Positions 20,972-31,671 of a stretch of 64,000 bases of DNA are shown here, piece after piece. The notes under the pieces were generated by a model that had not been told where the DNA came from, did no database searches, and saw only the letters and a program-made list of their open reading frames with translations. Position numbers and translations under genes: made by a program. Source of the DNA: Curtobacterium sp. 'Ferrero' (GTDB lineage: Bacteria; Actinomycetota; Actinomycetes; Actinomycetales; Microbacteriaceae); contig NZ_NXIA01000001.1 of assembly GCF_002412165.1 (NCBI RefSeq), positions 1-64,000 on the forward strand, written 5' to 3'. The number at the start of each line of letters is the position of its first letter. Positions within the stretch are counted from its first letter, which is position 1.

Positions 20972-21741
20972 TGACCACCACCGAACAGACGACCGCGGGC
21001 ATCACCGTCCGTCCGGTGATCTCCGTCCGCGGCGCCGGGATCCGGTTCAAGCGCAACCGCCGCTCGTCCCGGAGCTTCAAGGACCTGTTCGCGGGCAGTA
21101 CCCGCCGCAAGCGTGCGGACGAGTTCTGGGCGCTCCGCGACGTGACCTTCGACGTGCGTCCCGGCGAGGCGATCGGCGTCGTCGGCCGCAACGGCCAGGG
21201 CAAGTCCACACTGCTCAAGCTCGTCGCCCAGGTGATGCTCCCGGACGAGGGGCGGGTCCAGGTGGGGGCCGGCGTCGCTCCCCTGATCGAGATCACCGGC
21301 GGGTTCGTCGGCGACCTGTCCGTCCGGGACAACGTGTTCCTGACGGCCGGTCTGCACGGCATGTCCCGTGCCGAGATCCGGGACGCGTTCGACGAGATCA
21401 TCGAGTTCGCGGAGATCGGCGACTTCGTCGACACCCCGTACAAGCACCTCTCGAGCGGCATGAAGGTCCGCATCGCGTTCTCGGTCATCTCACGGCTCGA
21501 CGAACCGGTGATCCTGGTGGACGAGGTCCTCGCGGTGGGCGACAAGGCGTTCCGCGAGAAGTGCTACCGGCGCATCGAGGAGCTGCTGGCCGGCGGCCGC
21601 ACGCTGTTCTTCGTCTCGCACAGCGACAAGGACCTCCGACGGTTCTGCGATCGCGGGCTCTACCTCGACAAGGGCCGGCTGCAGTTCGACGGCTCGATCG
21701 ACGAGGCACTCGCGCGCTACTCGACCGACTACGGCGTCTGA
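20971..21741 (+). CDS. Polysaccharide/teichoic acid ABC export ATPase (TagH-like)
   Basis: A 256-residue ATPase of the Wzt/TagH type. It has Walker A GRNGQGKSTLL, the family-typical APLIEITGGF insert, signature HLSSGMKVRIAF, Walker B VILVDEVLAVGD and FVSHS. It lacks the extra C-terminal glycan-binding domain found in some Wzt proteins. Together with the permease it would flip a completed polymer on its lipid carrier across the membrane. Confidence 0.93.
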   Translation: MTTTEQTTAGITVRPVISVRGAGIRFKRNRRSSRSFKDLFAGSTRRKRADEFWALRDVTFDVRPGEAIGVVGRNGQGKSTLLKLVAQVMLPDEGRVQVGAGVAPLIEITGGFVGDLSVRDNVFLTAGLHGMSRAEIRDAFDEIIEFAEIGDFVDTPYKHLSSGMKVRIAFSVISRLDEPVILVDEVLAVGDKAFREKCYRRIEELLAGGRTLFFVSHSDKDLRRFCDRGLYLDKGRLQFDGSIDEALARYSTDYGV

Positions 21742-21854
21742 CCGGGCCGCCTCCTCCTCAACAACACGGCCCCCATCGCGCCCCTCCACAACCGCAGGGC
21801 CGCCGGGGCACCCGGACCGTCCCGGCGTCGGTGCCCCCTCCTATCGTTCCGGAC

Positions 21855-22157
21855 ATGCCCCCGACGACCCCCGCCTACCGCGTCCCCTTCCGCATCGACC
21901 GCAGCCAGGCCCCGCGCCGCTACGAGCTCGTCAACGACGGCCCGGAGCCGGTCGACGGGCTGTCGCTCACCCATCTCGGCTCGGGGTACTGTCCGCCCCT
22001 CGCGGTGCGGCGGCTCGAACCCGGGCGCAGCATGTCGATCGGCGTGTTCGGCGCCGGAGCCGACGACACGGGCGTGGTCGTGGTGCGCTGGCGTCGCCCG
22101 GACCGCAGCGAGTACCTGTGGCGGATGTCCCTGGCCGGCGCCTCGGTGGGCCGCTGA
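21855..22157 (+). CDS. Hypothetical protein, possible beta-sandwich
   Basis: A 100-residue protein I do not recognise. Alternating hydrophobic residues and RYELVNDGPEPVDGLSLTHLG followed by GRSMSIGVFGAG suggest a small beta fold; no signal peptide or membrane span. Support for a real gene is TATCGT at 21842-21847 seven bases before ATG 21855, the leaderless pattern shared by certain genes here, and its place in the gap between the exporter and the TagF-like gene. Confidence 0.6.
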   Translation: MPPTTPAYRVPFRIDRSQAPRRYELVNDGPEPVDGLSLTHLGSGYCPPLAVRRLEPGRSMSIGVFGAGADDTGVVVVRWRRPDRSEYLWRMSLAGASVGR

Positions 22158-22192
22158 CCACGCGGCACACCGCGGTCCGGGTCCGCGCCCGC

Positions 22193-23425
22193 TCAGTCCT
22201 GCTCGTGCGCCGCGGCCACGGTCCGCCAGCGGGCGAGCAGCTGCTCCACGGCGGCGTGGAACCGCGCGGTCGCGGCACCGGGGCTCGTGTCCCCGAAGTA
22301 CCGCTCCACCCAGTGCTGCAGGCGTGCCAACTCCTCCGCGTCGGTCACGGCCGCGTCGACCCGGGCCAGGACGTCCGCCGCGTCCTCCGCCCGGAGCCAG
22401 TTCGCGTCGCCGAGGTACCCCCGCTCGTCGACGTCCGCGTCGGAGGACGCCGGTCGGGTCACGATGAGGGGCTTCCCGAGTGCCAGGCGGTCGTAGATCA
22501 TGGCCGAGATGTCGGTGATCGCGACGTCGGCGCCGGCGAGCTGCCAGCCGAGCGACGGACCGTCGTCGTGCACGTGGTGCGCCGCGGCGTCGGCGGCGTT
22601 CGCGGCGGTGATCGCAGCGATGATCCGCTCGTGGGCAGCACGGTACGCGGGGTCGAGGACGCCGGAGCGCGGGTGCGGACGGTAGACCAGCCGGTGCCGG
22701 GGCGACGCCAGGACACGCTCGGCGATGGTCACGCCGTGGCTGGCGATGGAGCCGTACGCCGCTGCCGCACGGTCGCCCTCCCACGTCGGGGCGTAGAGCA
22801 CGACCGTCCGGTCGTCGGCGGGCCAGGGGACGTCGCCGGCGAAGTGGTCGGCCTGCGGGCGGCCGATCGCGATCGTCCTGGCGTCGAGGTCGTAGTCCCA
22901 GAGCGCGGACGCCAGTCGGTCGCGGGCCGCGTCGCCGGCGATCAGAGCGTAGTCGTACGCCTTGAACTGGTTCGTCGTCATGTACATCTTGTCGCTCTCG
23001 CCGTGGTTGACGAAGACGTGCCACATCCGCCCGTACCGCATCATCTGGAAGTTGCGGGCGTTCTGGTTGACGTACAGGACGATCTTCGGCGCCTGCTCGT
23101 CGACGAAGCGTTCGAGGTCGACGACCTGGCGGGCGTAGACGACCGGGACCGGCGACTCGTCCAGCAGCGCGAGCATCGTGCCGGGGCTCCGCGACACGAT
23201 CGCCACGGGGTGTTCCTCGGCCAGGGCGGCCAGGGGCGCGTACCACTGCCGGACCTGGTACATGTTCACGGGTCCGTCGGCGAAGTACACCGCGATCTCG
23301 ACGGAGCCCGGGCGGAGCGGCGGCACCGTCGCCAGGCGCCGGGCGAGCGTCCCGCGGTCGGCACGCGACTTCAGGAGTCGCTGCACGAGCCGGACCGCCG
23401 TGCGTGCGTCAGTCAGGATCGACAT
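22193..23425 (-). CDS. CDP-glycerol glycerophosphotransferase-like (TagF-like) enzyme
   Basis: A 410-residue enzyme of the teichoic-acid glycerophosphotransferase type, which adds polyol phosphate units from CDP-activated donors to a lipid-linked acceptor at the inner face of the membrane. It shows VYRPHPRSG, with the conserved His, and TDISAMIYDRLALGKPLI, the acceptor-region motif. AGGAG lies upstream of ATG 23425, with 8 bp to the preceding glycosyltransferase stop. It is the last gene of a four-gene minus-strand operon. Confidence 0.85.
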   Translation of the reverse strand: MSILTDARTAVRLVQRLLKSRADRGTLARRLATVPPLRPGSVEIAVYFADGPVNMYQVRQWYAPLAALAEEHPVAIVSRSPGTMLALLDESPVPVVYARQVVDLERFVDEQAPKIVLYVNQNARNFQMMRYGRMWHVFVNHGESDKMYMTTNQFKAYDYALIAGDAARDRLASALWDYDLDARTIAIGRPQADHFAGDVPWPADDRTVVLYAPTWEGDRAAAAYGSIASHGVTIAERVLASPRHRLVYRPHPRSGVLDPAYRAAHERIIAAITAANAADAAAHHVHDDGPSLGWQLAGADVAITDISAMIYDRLALGKPLIVTRPASSDADVDERGYLGDANWLRAEDAADVLARVDAAVTDAEELARLQHWVERYFGDTSPGAATARFHAAVEQLLARWRTVAAAHEQD

Positions 23426-23433
23426 GGGTCTCC

Positions 23434-24342
23434 TCAGATGATCGGGGGACGGCCGGCGAGCGTCATGCGACCGATGGTGAGCCAGCCCATGGTCGCGGCC
23501 GGGCCGCAGTCGGTGGTCCAGCCCTCGCGGACGCCACCGAACCAGGTCGCCAGACGCCGGGGGTGCCGCCACCAGCGAGCGACCTGGATCGCCGCCCACG
23601 ACCCGACGTAGAACGGGCGCAGTACCGGCGGCAGGTTCCGTCGGGCGAGCCACACGCGGTTCCGGGCGTTCAGCCGGTAGTACTCGCGGTGCCGCGCGGG
23701 GTCGATCGCGGGGTGGTGCGCGACCAGCTCGCCCGCGTACCAGGCACGACGTCCGGCATCCCACACGCGCCAGGCGAGCTCGATGCCCTCGTGCGCGTAG
23801 AAGTACGGCGCTCCCCAGCCACCCACCGTGCGGTAGACGTCCATGGGCAGCACGACGGCCCCCTCCCACACGGAGAAGACCGGCGACGACTCCGACGGCG
23901 ACCCCTTGCGGATGCGTGGGATCCACCGCGTGGGGTTCGCGGCACCCGACGGGTCGACCACCCGCGGCTGGACCAGTCCCAACGACGGGTCGTGCTCGAA
24001 CCGGTCGACGGCGTCCCGCAGGAACGTCGGCGACGGGATCGACGCGTCGTCGTCGAGGAAGAACACGTAGTCGCCGTCGACGACCTCGGCACCGGAGTTC
24101 CGGCCGGCCGGGATCCCGACGTTCTCCGGCAGTGCGAGCGGGCGGACGCCGTCGGGGAGGCCGGTCGGCTCCCACCCGTTGCCGACGCACACGACGTCGA
24201 GCTCGACGTCCTGCTGCGCGAGCACGCTCTCGAGACCGCGGCGGAGGTCGTCCGGCCGGGTCCCCTGCGTGAGGCTGACGACGGCGATCCGCGGCCGGTC
24301 CCGGTGCACGACCGCGTGCCGCCGGGTCGTCGCGGGCGTCAC
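23434..24342 (-). CDS. Family 2 glycosyltransferase
   Basis: A 302-residue GT-A glycosyltransferase with VVSLTQGTR at the first strand, LPENVGIPAGRNSG and the metal-binding YVFFLDDDAS (DxD-like), then YAHEGIELAWRVWDAG as the acceptor-side ED/E motif. It resembles GT2 rhamnosyl- or galactofuranosyl-type enzymes of surface polysaccharide pathways. GTG 24342 overlaps the stop of the CDP-alcohol phosphotransferase gene by four bases (GTGA). Confidence 0.88.
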   Translation of the reverse strand: MTPATTRRHAVVHRDRPRIAVVSLTQGTRPDDLRRGLESVLAQQDVELDVVCVGNGWEPTGLPDGVRPLALPENVGIPAGRNSGAEVVDGDYVFFLDDDASIPSPTFLRDAVDRFEHDPSLGLVQPRVVDPSGAANPTRWIPRIRKGSPSESSPVFSVWEGAVVLPMDVYRTVGGWGAPYFYAHEGIELAWRVWDAGRRAWYAGELVAHHPAIDPARHREYYRLNARNRVWLARRNLPPVLRPFYVGSWAAIQVARWWRHPRRLATWFGGVREGWTTDCGPAATMGWLTIGRMTLAGRPPII

Positions 24343-25163
24343 GCCCGGACCCGCTTCGACGCGATGATGGCGAGGAAGTGTCCCGCGGTGGCGAGGACCG
24401 CGAGCGGCAGCAGGGCACCGACGAGGATGCGCGAGGCGAGCGTGTCGCCGATCACGAGTCCGAGCAGCGCGAAGACGAACGCCAGGATGCTGAGCTCGAC
24501 CGAGTGGTAGAGCCGGTGGAACGGCAGGAACCGCGCGGCCTTCCGCAGCGTCGCGAGTCGGCGGCCGGACGGTGCGGTCGAGGCGTCACGACGGTCGACC
24601 AGCTTCTCGAGGCCGGCGTTCGCGCGGGCGACGTGGACCATGTCGTTGAGGGCCTTGTTGAGGACGATCACGAGCCCGAGCGCGCAGCCGATCGTCGTCC
24701 ACATCCAGTCGCCGTCGTGGATCGGCCACGTGGCCGCACGGATGCCGAGGGCGATCGGGATGAGCCCTTCGGTCGTGTAGTGCCCCACCTTGTCGAGGAA
24801 CACCCCGGCGGGCGAGTGCGTCCCCCGCCAGCGTGCGACCTCGCCGTCGCTGCAGTCGACGAGCATCTGCAGCTGCCCGAGCACGAGCGCGAGCGCGGCA
24901 CCCCAGATGCCCGGGACGAGCAAGGCCGCCGCGACGCTCCACCCGACGAGGATCATCAGGCCGGTCACCTGGTTCGCGCTCGCCCGGGTCTTCAGCAGCA
25001 CCCACGTCAGGTACGGCGAGACGTCACGGAGGTAGAGCGACGCCGTCCAGTGCTCGGCGTTCGCCCGCATCCGCACGGCGTCGGGCTGTGCCACGGCTCG
25101 GAGTTCTGCGATGGACGACGGGCGCCCGGAGCGGCCGGCGGTCTGGTCGGACATGGCGGTCAC
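24339..25163 (-). CDS. CDP-alcohol phosphatidyltransferase family membrane protein
   Basis: A membrane enzyme of about 274 residues that moves a phosphoalcohol from a CDP-linked donor to an acceptor alcohol. The signature region reads DCSDGEVARWRG and then GVFLDKVGHY, so the fourth conserved Asp (DxxxD) is His. Several hydrophobic spans follow. The start is put at GTG 25163, which overlaps the upstream stop in a GTGA as elsewhere in this operon; ATG 25154 is the alternative. With the LicC-like enzyme and TagF-like transferase it points to a phosphate-containing surface polymer. Confidence 0.85.
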   Translation of the reverse strand: MTAMSDQTAGRSGRPSSIAELRAVAQPDAVRMRANAEHWTASLYLRDVSPYLTWVLLKTRASANQVTGLMILVGWSVAAALLVPGIWGAALALVLGQLQMLVDCSDGEVARWRGTHSPAGVFLDKVGHYTTEGLIPIALGIRAATWPIHDGDWMWTTIGCALGLVIVLNKALNDMVHVARANAGLEKLVDRRDASTAPSGRRLATLRKAARFLPFHRLYHSVELSILAFVFALLGLVIGDTLASRILVGALLPLAVLATAGHFLAIIASKRVRA

Positions 25164-26203
25164 CGTCCCGTGTGCGTGGTGAGCTCGGACGTCCTGGTGA
25201 GGAAGCCGATGATGAACCCGACGCCCCACCCGACGTGGATGCACGGCAGGACGACGAGGAGCCAGAGCAGCGTCGCGGCCCCGGATCGTCGTGCGACGGC
25301 CACCGCGCCGAGCACGACGAAGAGCAGGTAGACGGCGGGGACGACGAACCCGAGCAGCGCCCAGGCCGCGCCCGTCCCGGTGGCGGCGCCGACGATACCG
25401 ATGACGCCCGCGATGATCCCGACGGCCATGGCCGCGACCATCGCCGGGGGCACGAAGTAGCGCAGGCCGTTGTGCGCGGGGAAGCGACGCGCGAGCTCAC
25501 CGCGCCACAACCCGGTCGCGACGAACTGCCGCACGAGCCGCCGCAGGCTCGGGCGCGGCCGGTACGTGACGACCAGCTCCGGCGTGAACCACACGGTCCC
25601 ACCGGTCTGCCGCAGTCGGCGGTTCAGTTCCCAGTCCTGCCCGCGCTTGATGCCCTCGTCGAACAGCCCGACCTCGAACAGACGGTCACGCCGGAACACC
25701 CCGAGGTAGGCCGTCTCCGCCGGTCCGGCCTGCCCGCCGACGTGGTGCGGGGTGCCACCGAGACCGACCCGGCTGCCGTACGCGAGCGCCACCGCCCGCT
25801 CGAACGGCGTGCGCCCCTCGGCGTGCATGATCCCGCCGACGTTGTCCGCGCCGGACTCCTGCAGCACCCGGACCGCGATCCGCGTGTAGTCCTGCGGCAG
25901 CACCGAGTGCGCGTCGACCCGGACCACGACGGGGTGCACGGACGCGCGGATCGCCACGTTGAGCCCGGCCGGCGTCGACCCCACCGGGTTGTCGATCGCC
26001 CGGATGCGCGGGTCGGCGGCGCTCATCTCCGCCACGAGCTCGTTCGTCCCGTCGATCGACGGCCCGAGCGCGAGGATGACCTCGAACGGCCCGGCGTAGT
26101 CCTGGTCGAGCAGGCTCTGGACGGCAGCACGGACCTCGGTGACCTCGTTGAGCACGGGCATCACGTACGAGACGCCCGGCAGGGGCTGTCCGTCTGGCTG
26201 CAT
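25160..26203 (-). CDS. Family 2 glycosyltransferase with C-terminal membrane spans
   Basis: A 347-residue protein with a GT2 domain (SYVMPVLNE, then VVRVDAHS for the metal-binding DxD and GQDWELNRRLRQTGG for the acceptor side) followed by three or four hydrophobic segments from about residue 250 (VGIIAGVIGIVGAATG and YLLFVVLGAVAVA). Such proteins work at the cytoplasmic face on lipid-linked acceptors. ATG 26203 is preferred over the upstream GTG at 26272 because GAGGGA precedes it. First gene of the minus-strand operon. Confidence 0.88.
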   Translation of the reverse strand: MQPDGQPLPGVSYVMPVLNEVTEVRAAVQSLLDQDYAGPFEVILALGPSIDGTNELVAEMSAADPRIRAIDNPVGSTPAGLNVAIRASVHPVVVRVDAHSVLPQDYTRIAVRVLQESGADNVGGIMHAEGRTPFERAVALAYGSRVGLGGTPHHVGGQAGPAETAYLGVFRRDRLFEVGLFDEGIKRGQDWELNRRLRQTGGTVWFTPELVVTYRPRPSLRRLVRQFVATGLWRGELARRFPAHNGLRYFVPPAMVAAMAVGIIAGVIGIVGAATGTGAAWALLGFVVPAVYLLFVVLGAVAVARRSGAATLLWLLVVLPCIHVGWGVGFIIGFLTRTSELTTHTGR

Positions 26204-26298
26204 GCGTCCCTCGGGGTGGTGGCTGGGTGCGCGGGGCGCACCGCGCGCGGTGCCGCCCCGCAGAGCGACCATGAGCCTATCAAGTGGCTGCGCACCGA

Positions 26299-26342
26299 CG
26301 GACGGGAGGCACGGTGCCAGCTGGCACCGTGCCTCCCGTCCG
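26299..26342. terminator. Perfect 44-bp palindrome after the HtrA gene
   Basis: Arms 26299-26320 and 26321-26342 match exactly; outer cggacgggaggc, inner acggtgccag. It begins 15 bp past the stop codon of the HtrA-like gene and lies upstream of the glycosyltransferase operon. Probable 3'-end hairpin separating the two transcription units. Confidence 0.8.
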
Positions 26343-26356
26343 GTGGGTGGTGGCCG

Positions 26357-28432
<2,076 letters not shown>

Positions 28433-28549
28433 GCTGGACGTGCTCCTTTCAAGCTCGTGCAGTCTGTCGCACCCACCTGAGCGCCGGTCCTGGCCCGGCT
28501 GCGAGCGCCCTATGGCGATCGTATGCGTGGGCTGAGGACGGCGCGCCGG

Positions 28550-28555
28550 TAGGTT
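28550..28555 (+). promoter_or_regulatory. Candidate -10 box for the aminotransferase gene
   Basis: TAGGTT lies 39 bases before ATG 28595, in the divergent gap with the HtrA gene. Here there is a leader, and the gene has a good ribosome-binding site (GGGAGGA), in contrast with the leaderless genes. Confidence 0.35.
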
Positions 28556-28594
28556 GAGGACGTCCCACACGACGACGTCCCCGGGAGGAACGGC

Positions 28595-29797
28595 ATGGGT
28601 CTCGACGGTCCCTGGCTCCGAGCAGCGGAGGGTGCGATGCTCCTCGGATCCGACGGCGTGCCGGCACCGACGGTGTTCGCGGAGATGAGTGCCCTCGCCG
28701 CCGCCACCGGAGCGGTCAACCTCGGGCAGGGCTTCCCGGACGAGGACGGCCCCCGCGAAGTGCTCGACGCGGCCGTCGACGCGATCCGGTCGGGAGCGAA
28801 CCAGTACCCACCGGGCCGGGGCGTCCCCGAGCTCCGAGCGGCGATCGCCGAGCACCAGTCCCGGTGGTACGGCATCGACCTCGACCCCGACCGCGAGGTC
28901 CTCGTCACCGCGGGCGCCACCGAAGCCCTGGCCGCGACCCTCCTGGCGTTCGTCGAGCCGGGTGACGAGGTGGTCACCTTCGAGCCGTTCTACGACGCCT
29001 ACGGGGCCCTGATCCGGCTCGCCGGGGGCACCCACGTCACCGTCCCCCTCACCGCCCCGGAGTTCCTGCCCGACGAGGCCGCACTCCGAGCGGCGATCAC
29101 CGACCGCACCCGCGTGGTCCTCGTGAACACCCCGCACAACCCGACCGGCCGGGTGCTCCCCACCGAGGTCCTCCAGGTCGTCGTCGAGCTCGCCGCACGC
29201 CACGACGCCCTGATCGTCACGGACGAGGTCTACGAGCACCTGACGTTCACGACCCCGCACGTGCCGACCGCCACGCTGCCGGGTGCCGAGGAGCGCACGG
29301 TCACGATCTCGAGCGCTGGGAAGACCTTCAGCACCACCGGCTGGAAGATCGGCTGGCTCACCGCTCCCCCGGCGCTCGTCGACGCCGTCACCACCGTCAA
29401 GCAGTTCCTGACCTACGTCAACGGTGCGCCGTTCCAGCCCGCCGTGGCCGCGGGTCTCCGGCTGCCGGACGCCGTCTTCACGGGGATCGCTGCCGACCTG
29501 GCTGAGAAGCACGAGCTGCTGTCCGCCGGGCTCCGCACCGCGGGCTTCGACGTCCTCCGTCCGGACGGCGGGTACTTCGTCATCGCCGATGCCGCACCGC
29601 TCGGGTTCGACGACGCCCGCGAGCTGTGCCTGGCACTCCCCGAGCGCGCCGGGGTGGTCGGTGTGCCGGTGTCCGCGTTCGTCCGTCCCGAGCACGTGCA
29701 GGGGTACCGGTCGCTCGTGCGGTTCGCGTTCTGCAAGCGGCGCTCCGTGCTCGAGGATGCGGCCGGCAGGCTCGCCGCGCTCGCTCCCGCCCGCTGA
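28595..29797 (+). CDS. Class I/II pyridoxal-phosphate aminotransferase
   Basis: A 400-residue fold-type I aminotransferase of the kynurenine/methionine/N-succinyldiaminopimelate aminotransferase group. It has the N-terminal NLGQGFPDEDGP, NQYPPGRGVPELRAAI, the NPHNPTG-like NTPHNPTGRV with the PLP-ring Asn, DEVYEHLTF with the Asp/Tyr pair, and the Schiff-base Lys in SSAGKTFSTTGWKIGW. Which amino acid it uses cannot be decided; DapC or methionine aminotransferase are the best guesses. Its end meets repeat array C. Confidence 0.9.
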   Translation: MGLDGPWLRAAEGAMLLGSDGVPAPTVFAEMSALAAATGAVNLGQGFPDEDGPREVLDAAVDAIRSGANQYPPGRGVPELRAAIAEHQSRWYGIDLDPDREVLVTAGATEALAATLLAFVEPGDEVVTFEPFYDAYGALIRLAGGTHVTVPLTAPEFLPDEAALRAAITDRTRVVLVNTPHNPTGRVLPTEVLQVVVELAARHDALIVTDEVYEHLTFTTPHVPTATLPGAEERTVTISSAGKTFSTTGWKIGWLTAPPALVDAVTTVKQFLTYVNGAPFQPAVAAGLRLPDAVFTGIAADLAEKHELLSAGLRTAGFDVLRPDGGYFVIADAAPLGFDDARELCLALPERAGVVGVPVSAFVRPEHVQGYRSLVRFAFCKRRSVLEDAAGRLAALAPAR

Positions 29798-30625
29798 GCC
29801 GCCGAACCCGCACCACCCGCGAGCGGGCGTCCCCGGTCAACGGCACCTCGTGTCCGCGAGCGGGCGTTCCCGGTCACCAGCGCCTCACTTCCGCGAGCGG
29901 GCTATTCCGGTCGTCCCACGCCTCAAGCGGCCGCAGCATTCGCCCGCTGACGTCGACCGGACCCCCACCACACGCGAGCGGACATTTCCGGTCACCAGCG
30001 CGCGCGCTCACCGGAGGAAAGCGCCCGTTCGGCCTGCGGGACCTGCTCGTGCGTCCCTCACCAGCACCTCGTGTCCGCGAGCGGGCGATTCCGGTCGTCC
30101 CACGCTTCGAGCGGCTGCAGCATTCGCCCGCTGGGCTCGACCGGACCAGCACCACACGCGGGCGGGCGTTTCCGGTCACCAGCGCCTCGTATCCGCGAGC
30201 GGGCGATTCCGGTTGTCCCGAGCTTCGATCAGCCGCAGCATTCGCCCGCTGAGGTCGACCGGACCCCCACCACACGCGAGCGGGTATTTCCGGTCACCAG
30301 CGCCCGCGTTCACCGGCGGAATTCGCCCGCTCGAGCTGGCGGGAGCCCCAGCCGGAACCCAGGCCGCGTTCGACGCCGGCACCAGGCTGCTCGAGCGGGC
30401 GAATCGTGCGCGTGGGCGGACGGGCTTCCGGACGTTCTCGCCCGTTCGACGGGGTCACGTGCGCCATCGCCCAGCAACCCGCCCGACCCTGAGATCGAGC
30501 GGGCGATCGTTGCCGGACGGAGCGACGAGATGCGGCCGGAAACGCCCGCTCGCGATCGGACACAGGGCAGCGCGGCGACGGCGACGACGGCTGCGAGCGC
30601 CGCAGCAGCGACGTGCATCGTCTGC
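29798..30625. repeat. Gene-free region with repeat array C of 57-bp units
   Basis: Between the convergent aminotransferase and nitrilase-family genes, exact 57-bp units lie at 29894-29950, 29975-30031, 30078-30134, 30196-30252, 30277-30333, 30392-30448 and 30496-30552. Lone half-sites occur at about 29818, 29857 and 30159. Here the inner bases read nTTCCGGT on the left arm. No coding frame is credible; the open frames present repeat the same peptide out of register. Confidence 0.85.
29891..30304. repeat. Three copies of a 112-bp block within array C
   Basis: Blocks at about 29891-30002, 30075-30186 and 30193-30304 share the same order: a 57-bp unit, then gtcgaccggacc, a ccaccacacgcg linker, and a second half-site reading into ccggtcaccagcgc. 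Copies differ at roughly one base in ten. The second and third are nearly adjacent, the first is separated by 72 bp. This shows that the array has grown by duplicating blocks larger than the 57-bp unit. Confidence 0.8.
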
Positions 30626-31441
30626 TCAGTGACGCGGGACGACCTCGTAACGACGGAGTCCGAGCGACGGGTTCACCGTCCGTACCGCGTCCGTCATCCC
30701 GGTATCGATCGTGGCCACCACGAGGCCGGGAGCAACTCCGGCAGCGGCGACGGCCACCCCGCTCGGGTCCAGGACGGCCGACCCGCCGATGCCCACGGGC
30801 GGAGTCTGCCCGACCCCGGCCACCCACACGGTGTTCTCGATCGCCCGAGCCGTGAGGAGCGTCCGCCAGTGGTGCTCCTTCCCGGGACCGCGCACCCACT
30901 CCGCCGGCACCACCACCACGTCCGCCGCACCGTGCTCGGTCGCGACGAGCCGACGGGTGACCTCAGGGAAGCGCAGGTCGTAGCAGGTCTCGAGCCCGAC
31001 CCGCACGCCGGCGACCGTGACGACCGACAGCTGCTCGGGATCCCCCGGCTCGATCCGGTCGGACTCGCGGGAACCGAACGCGTCGTACAGGTGCACCTTC
31101 CGGTAGGTCTCGGCGATCGAGCCGTCGGGCAGCACGGCCACCAGCGTGTTCCGGAACCGATCCGGCGCGCCGGCCCTCTCGCTCACGCCGACGATCAGCG
31201 CGAGGCCGACCTCCCGTGCCATCGCCCGGAGTCCGGTGACGAACGTCCCGTCGAGCGGCTGGGCTGCCGCCACGAACGCGTCGTCGATGTCCGACGTGAA
31301 GTACGAGCTGTACTCGGGCGTCACGAGCAGGTGCGCACCGCGGTCGACCGCCTGCTCGGCGAAGGACCGGATGGTGTCGAGGTTCGCGTCCGGGTCGGCG
31401 GTGGGAGCGAACTGCGCTGCGGCGATCGTCAGGGAGCCCAT
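30626..31441 (-). CDS. Carbon-nitrogen hydrolase (nitrilase superfamily)
   Basis: A 271-residue amidase-type enzyme with the full catalytic set: Glu in VTPEYSSYF, Lys in YRKVHLYDAFG and Cys in LETCYDLRFPE. The segment order and GKEHHWRTLLTARAIEN match the omega-amidase/NIT2-like branch that hydrolyses small amides or deaminated glutathione. Exact substrate unknown. ATG 31441 has TACGCT six bases upstream (31453-31448), leaderless. Array C lies at its 3' end. Confidence 0.92.
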   Translation of the reverse strand: MGSLTIAAAQFAPTADPDANLDTIRSFAEQAVDRGAHLLVTPEYSSYFTSDIDDAFVAAAQPLDGTFVTGLRAMAREVGLALIVGVSERAGAPDRFRNTLVAVLPDGSIAETYRKVHLYDAFGSRESDRIEPGDPEQLSVVTVAGVRVGLETCYDLRFPEVTRRLVATEHGAADVVVVPAEWVRGPGKEHHWRTLLTARAIENTVWVAGVGQTPPVGIGGSAVLDPSGVAVAAAGVAPGLVVATIDTGMTDAVRTVNPSLGLRRYEVVPRH

Positions 31442-31494
31442 GGGCCGAGCGTACCGAGCACGCGGTGACCGTCGACAACGTCGCAGACACGACG

Positions 31495-31523
31495 AAGGCC
31501 CCGGTCCAACGGACCGGGGCCTT
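31495..31523 (-). terminator. Hairpin terminator after tRNA-fMet
   Basis: A perfect 13-bp stem (aaggccccggtcc, 31495-31507, with 31511-31523) around a 3-base loop lies 8 bp past the tRNA 3' end. It would stop the tRNA transcript; only weak T content follows. Confidence 0.75.
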
Positions 31524-31531
31524 GCGCCACT

Positions 31532-31608
31532 TGGTTGCGGGGGCAGGATTTGAACCTACGACCTCTGGGTTATGAGCCCAGCGAGCTACCGAACTGCTCC
31601 ACCCCGCG
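31532..31608 (-). tRNA. Initiator tRNA-fMet (anticodon CAU)
   Basis: On the minus strand the cloverleaf starts CGCGGGG and ends CCCCGCA followed by A and CCA, so CCA is encoded. Initiator identity is shown by the unpaired C1-A72 and the three G-C pairs at the base of the anticodon stem (GGG...CCC around CUCAUAA). Confidence 0.97.
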
Positions 31609-31671
31609 GCACGTCGTACAGCCTAGCGGGGCCCGTGGCGGGGCGCAAATCGAGCGCCCCGCCACGGTGTG

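Noticed and set aside
28595-30632. Long frame extending from the aminotransferase region through array C
   Set aside because: Shifted frame relative to the aminotransferase; its second half is translated repeat.
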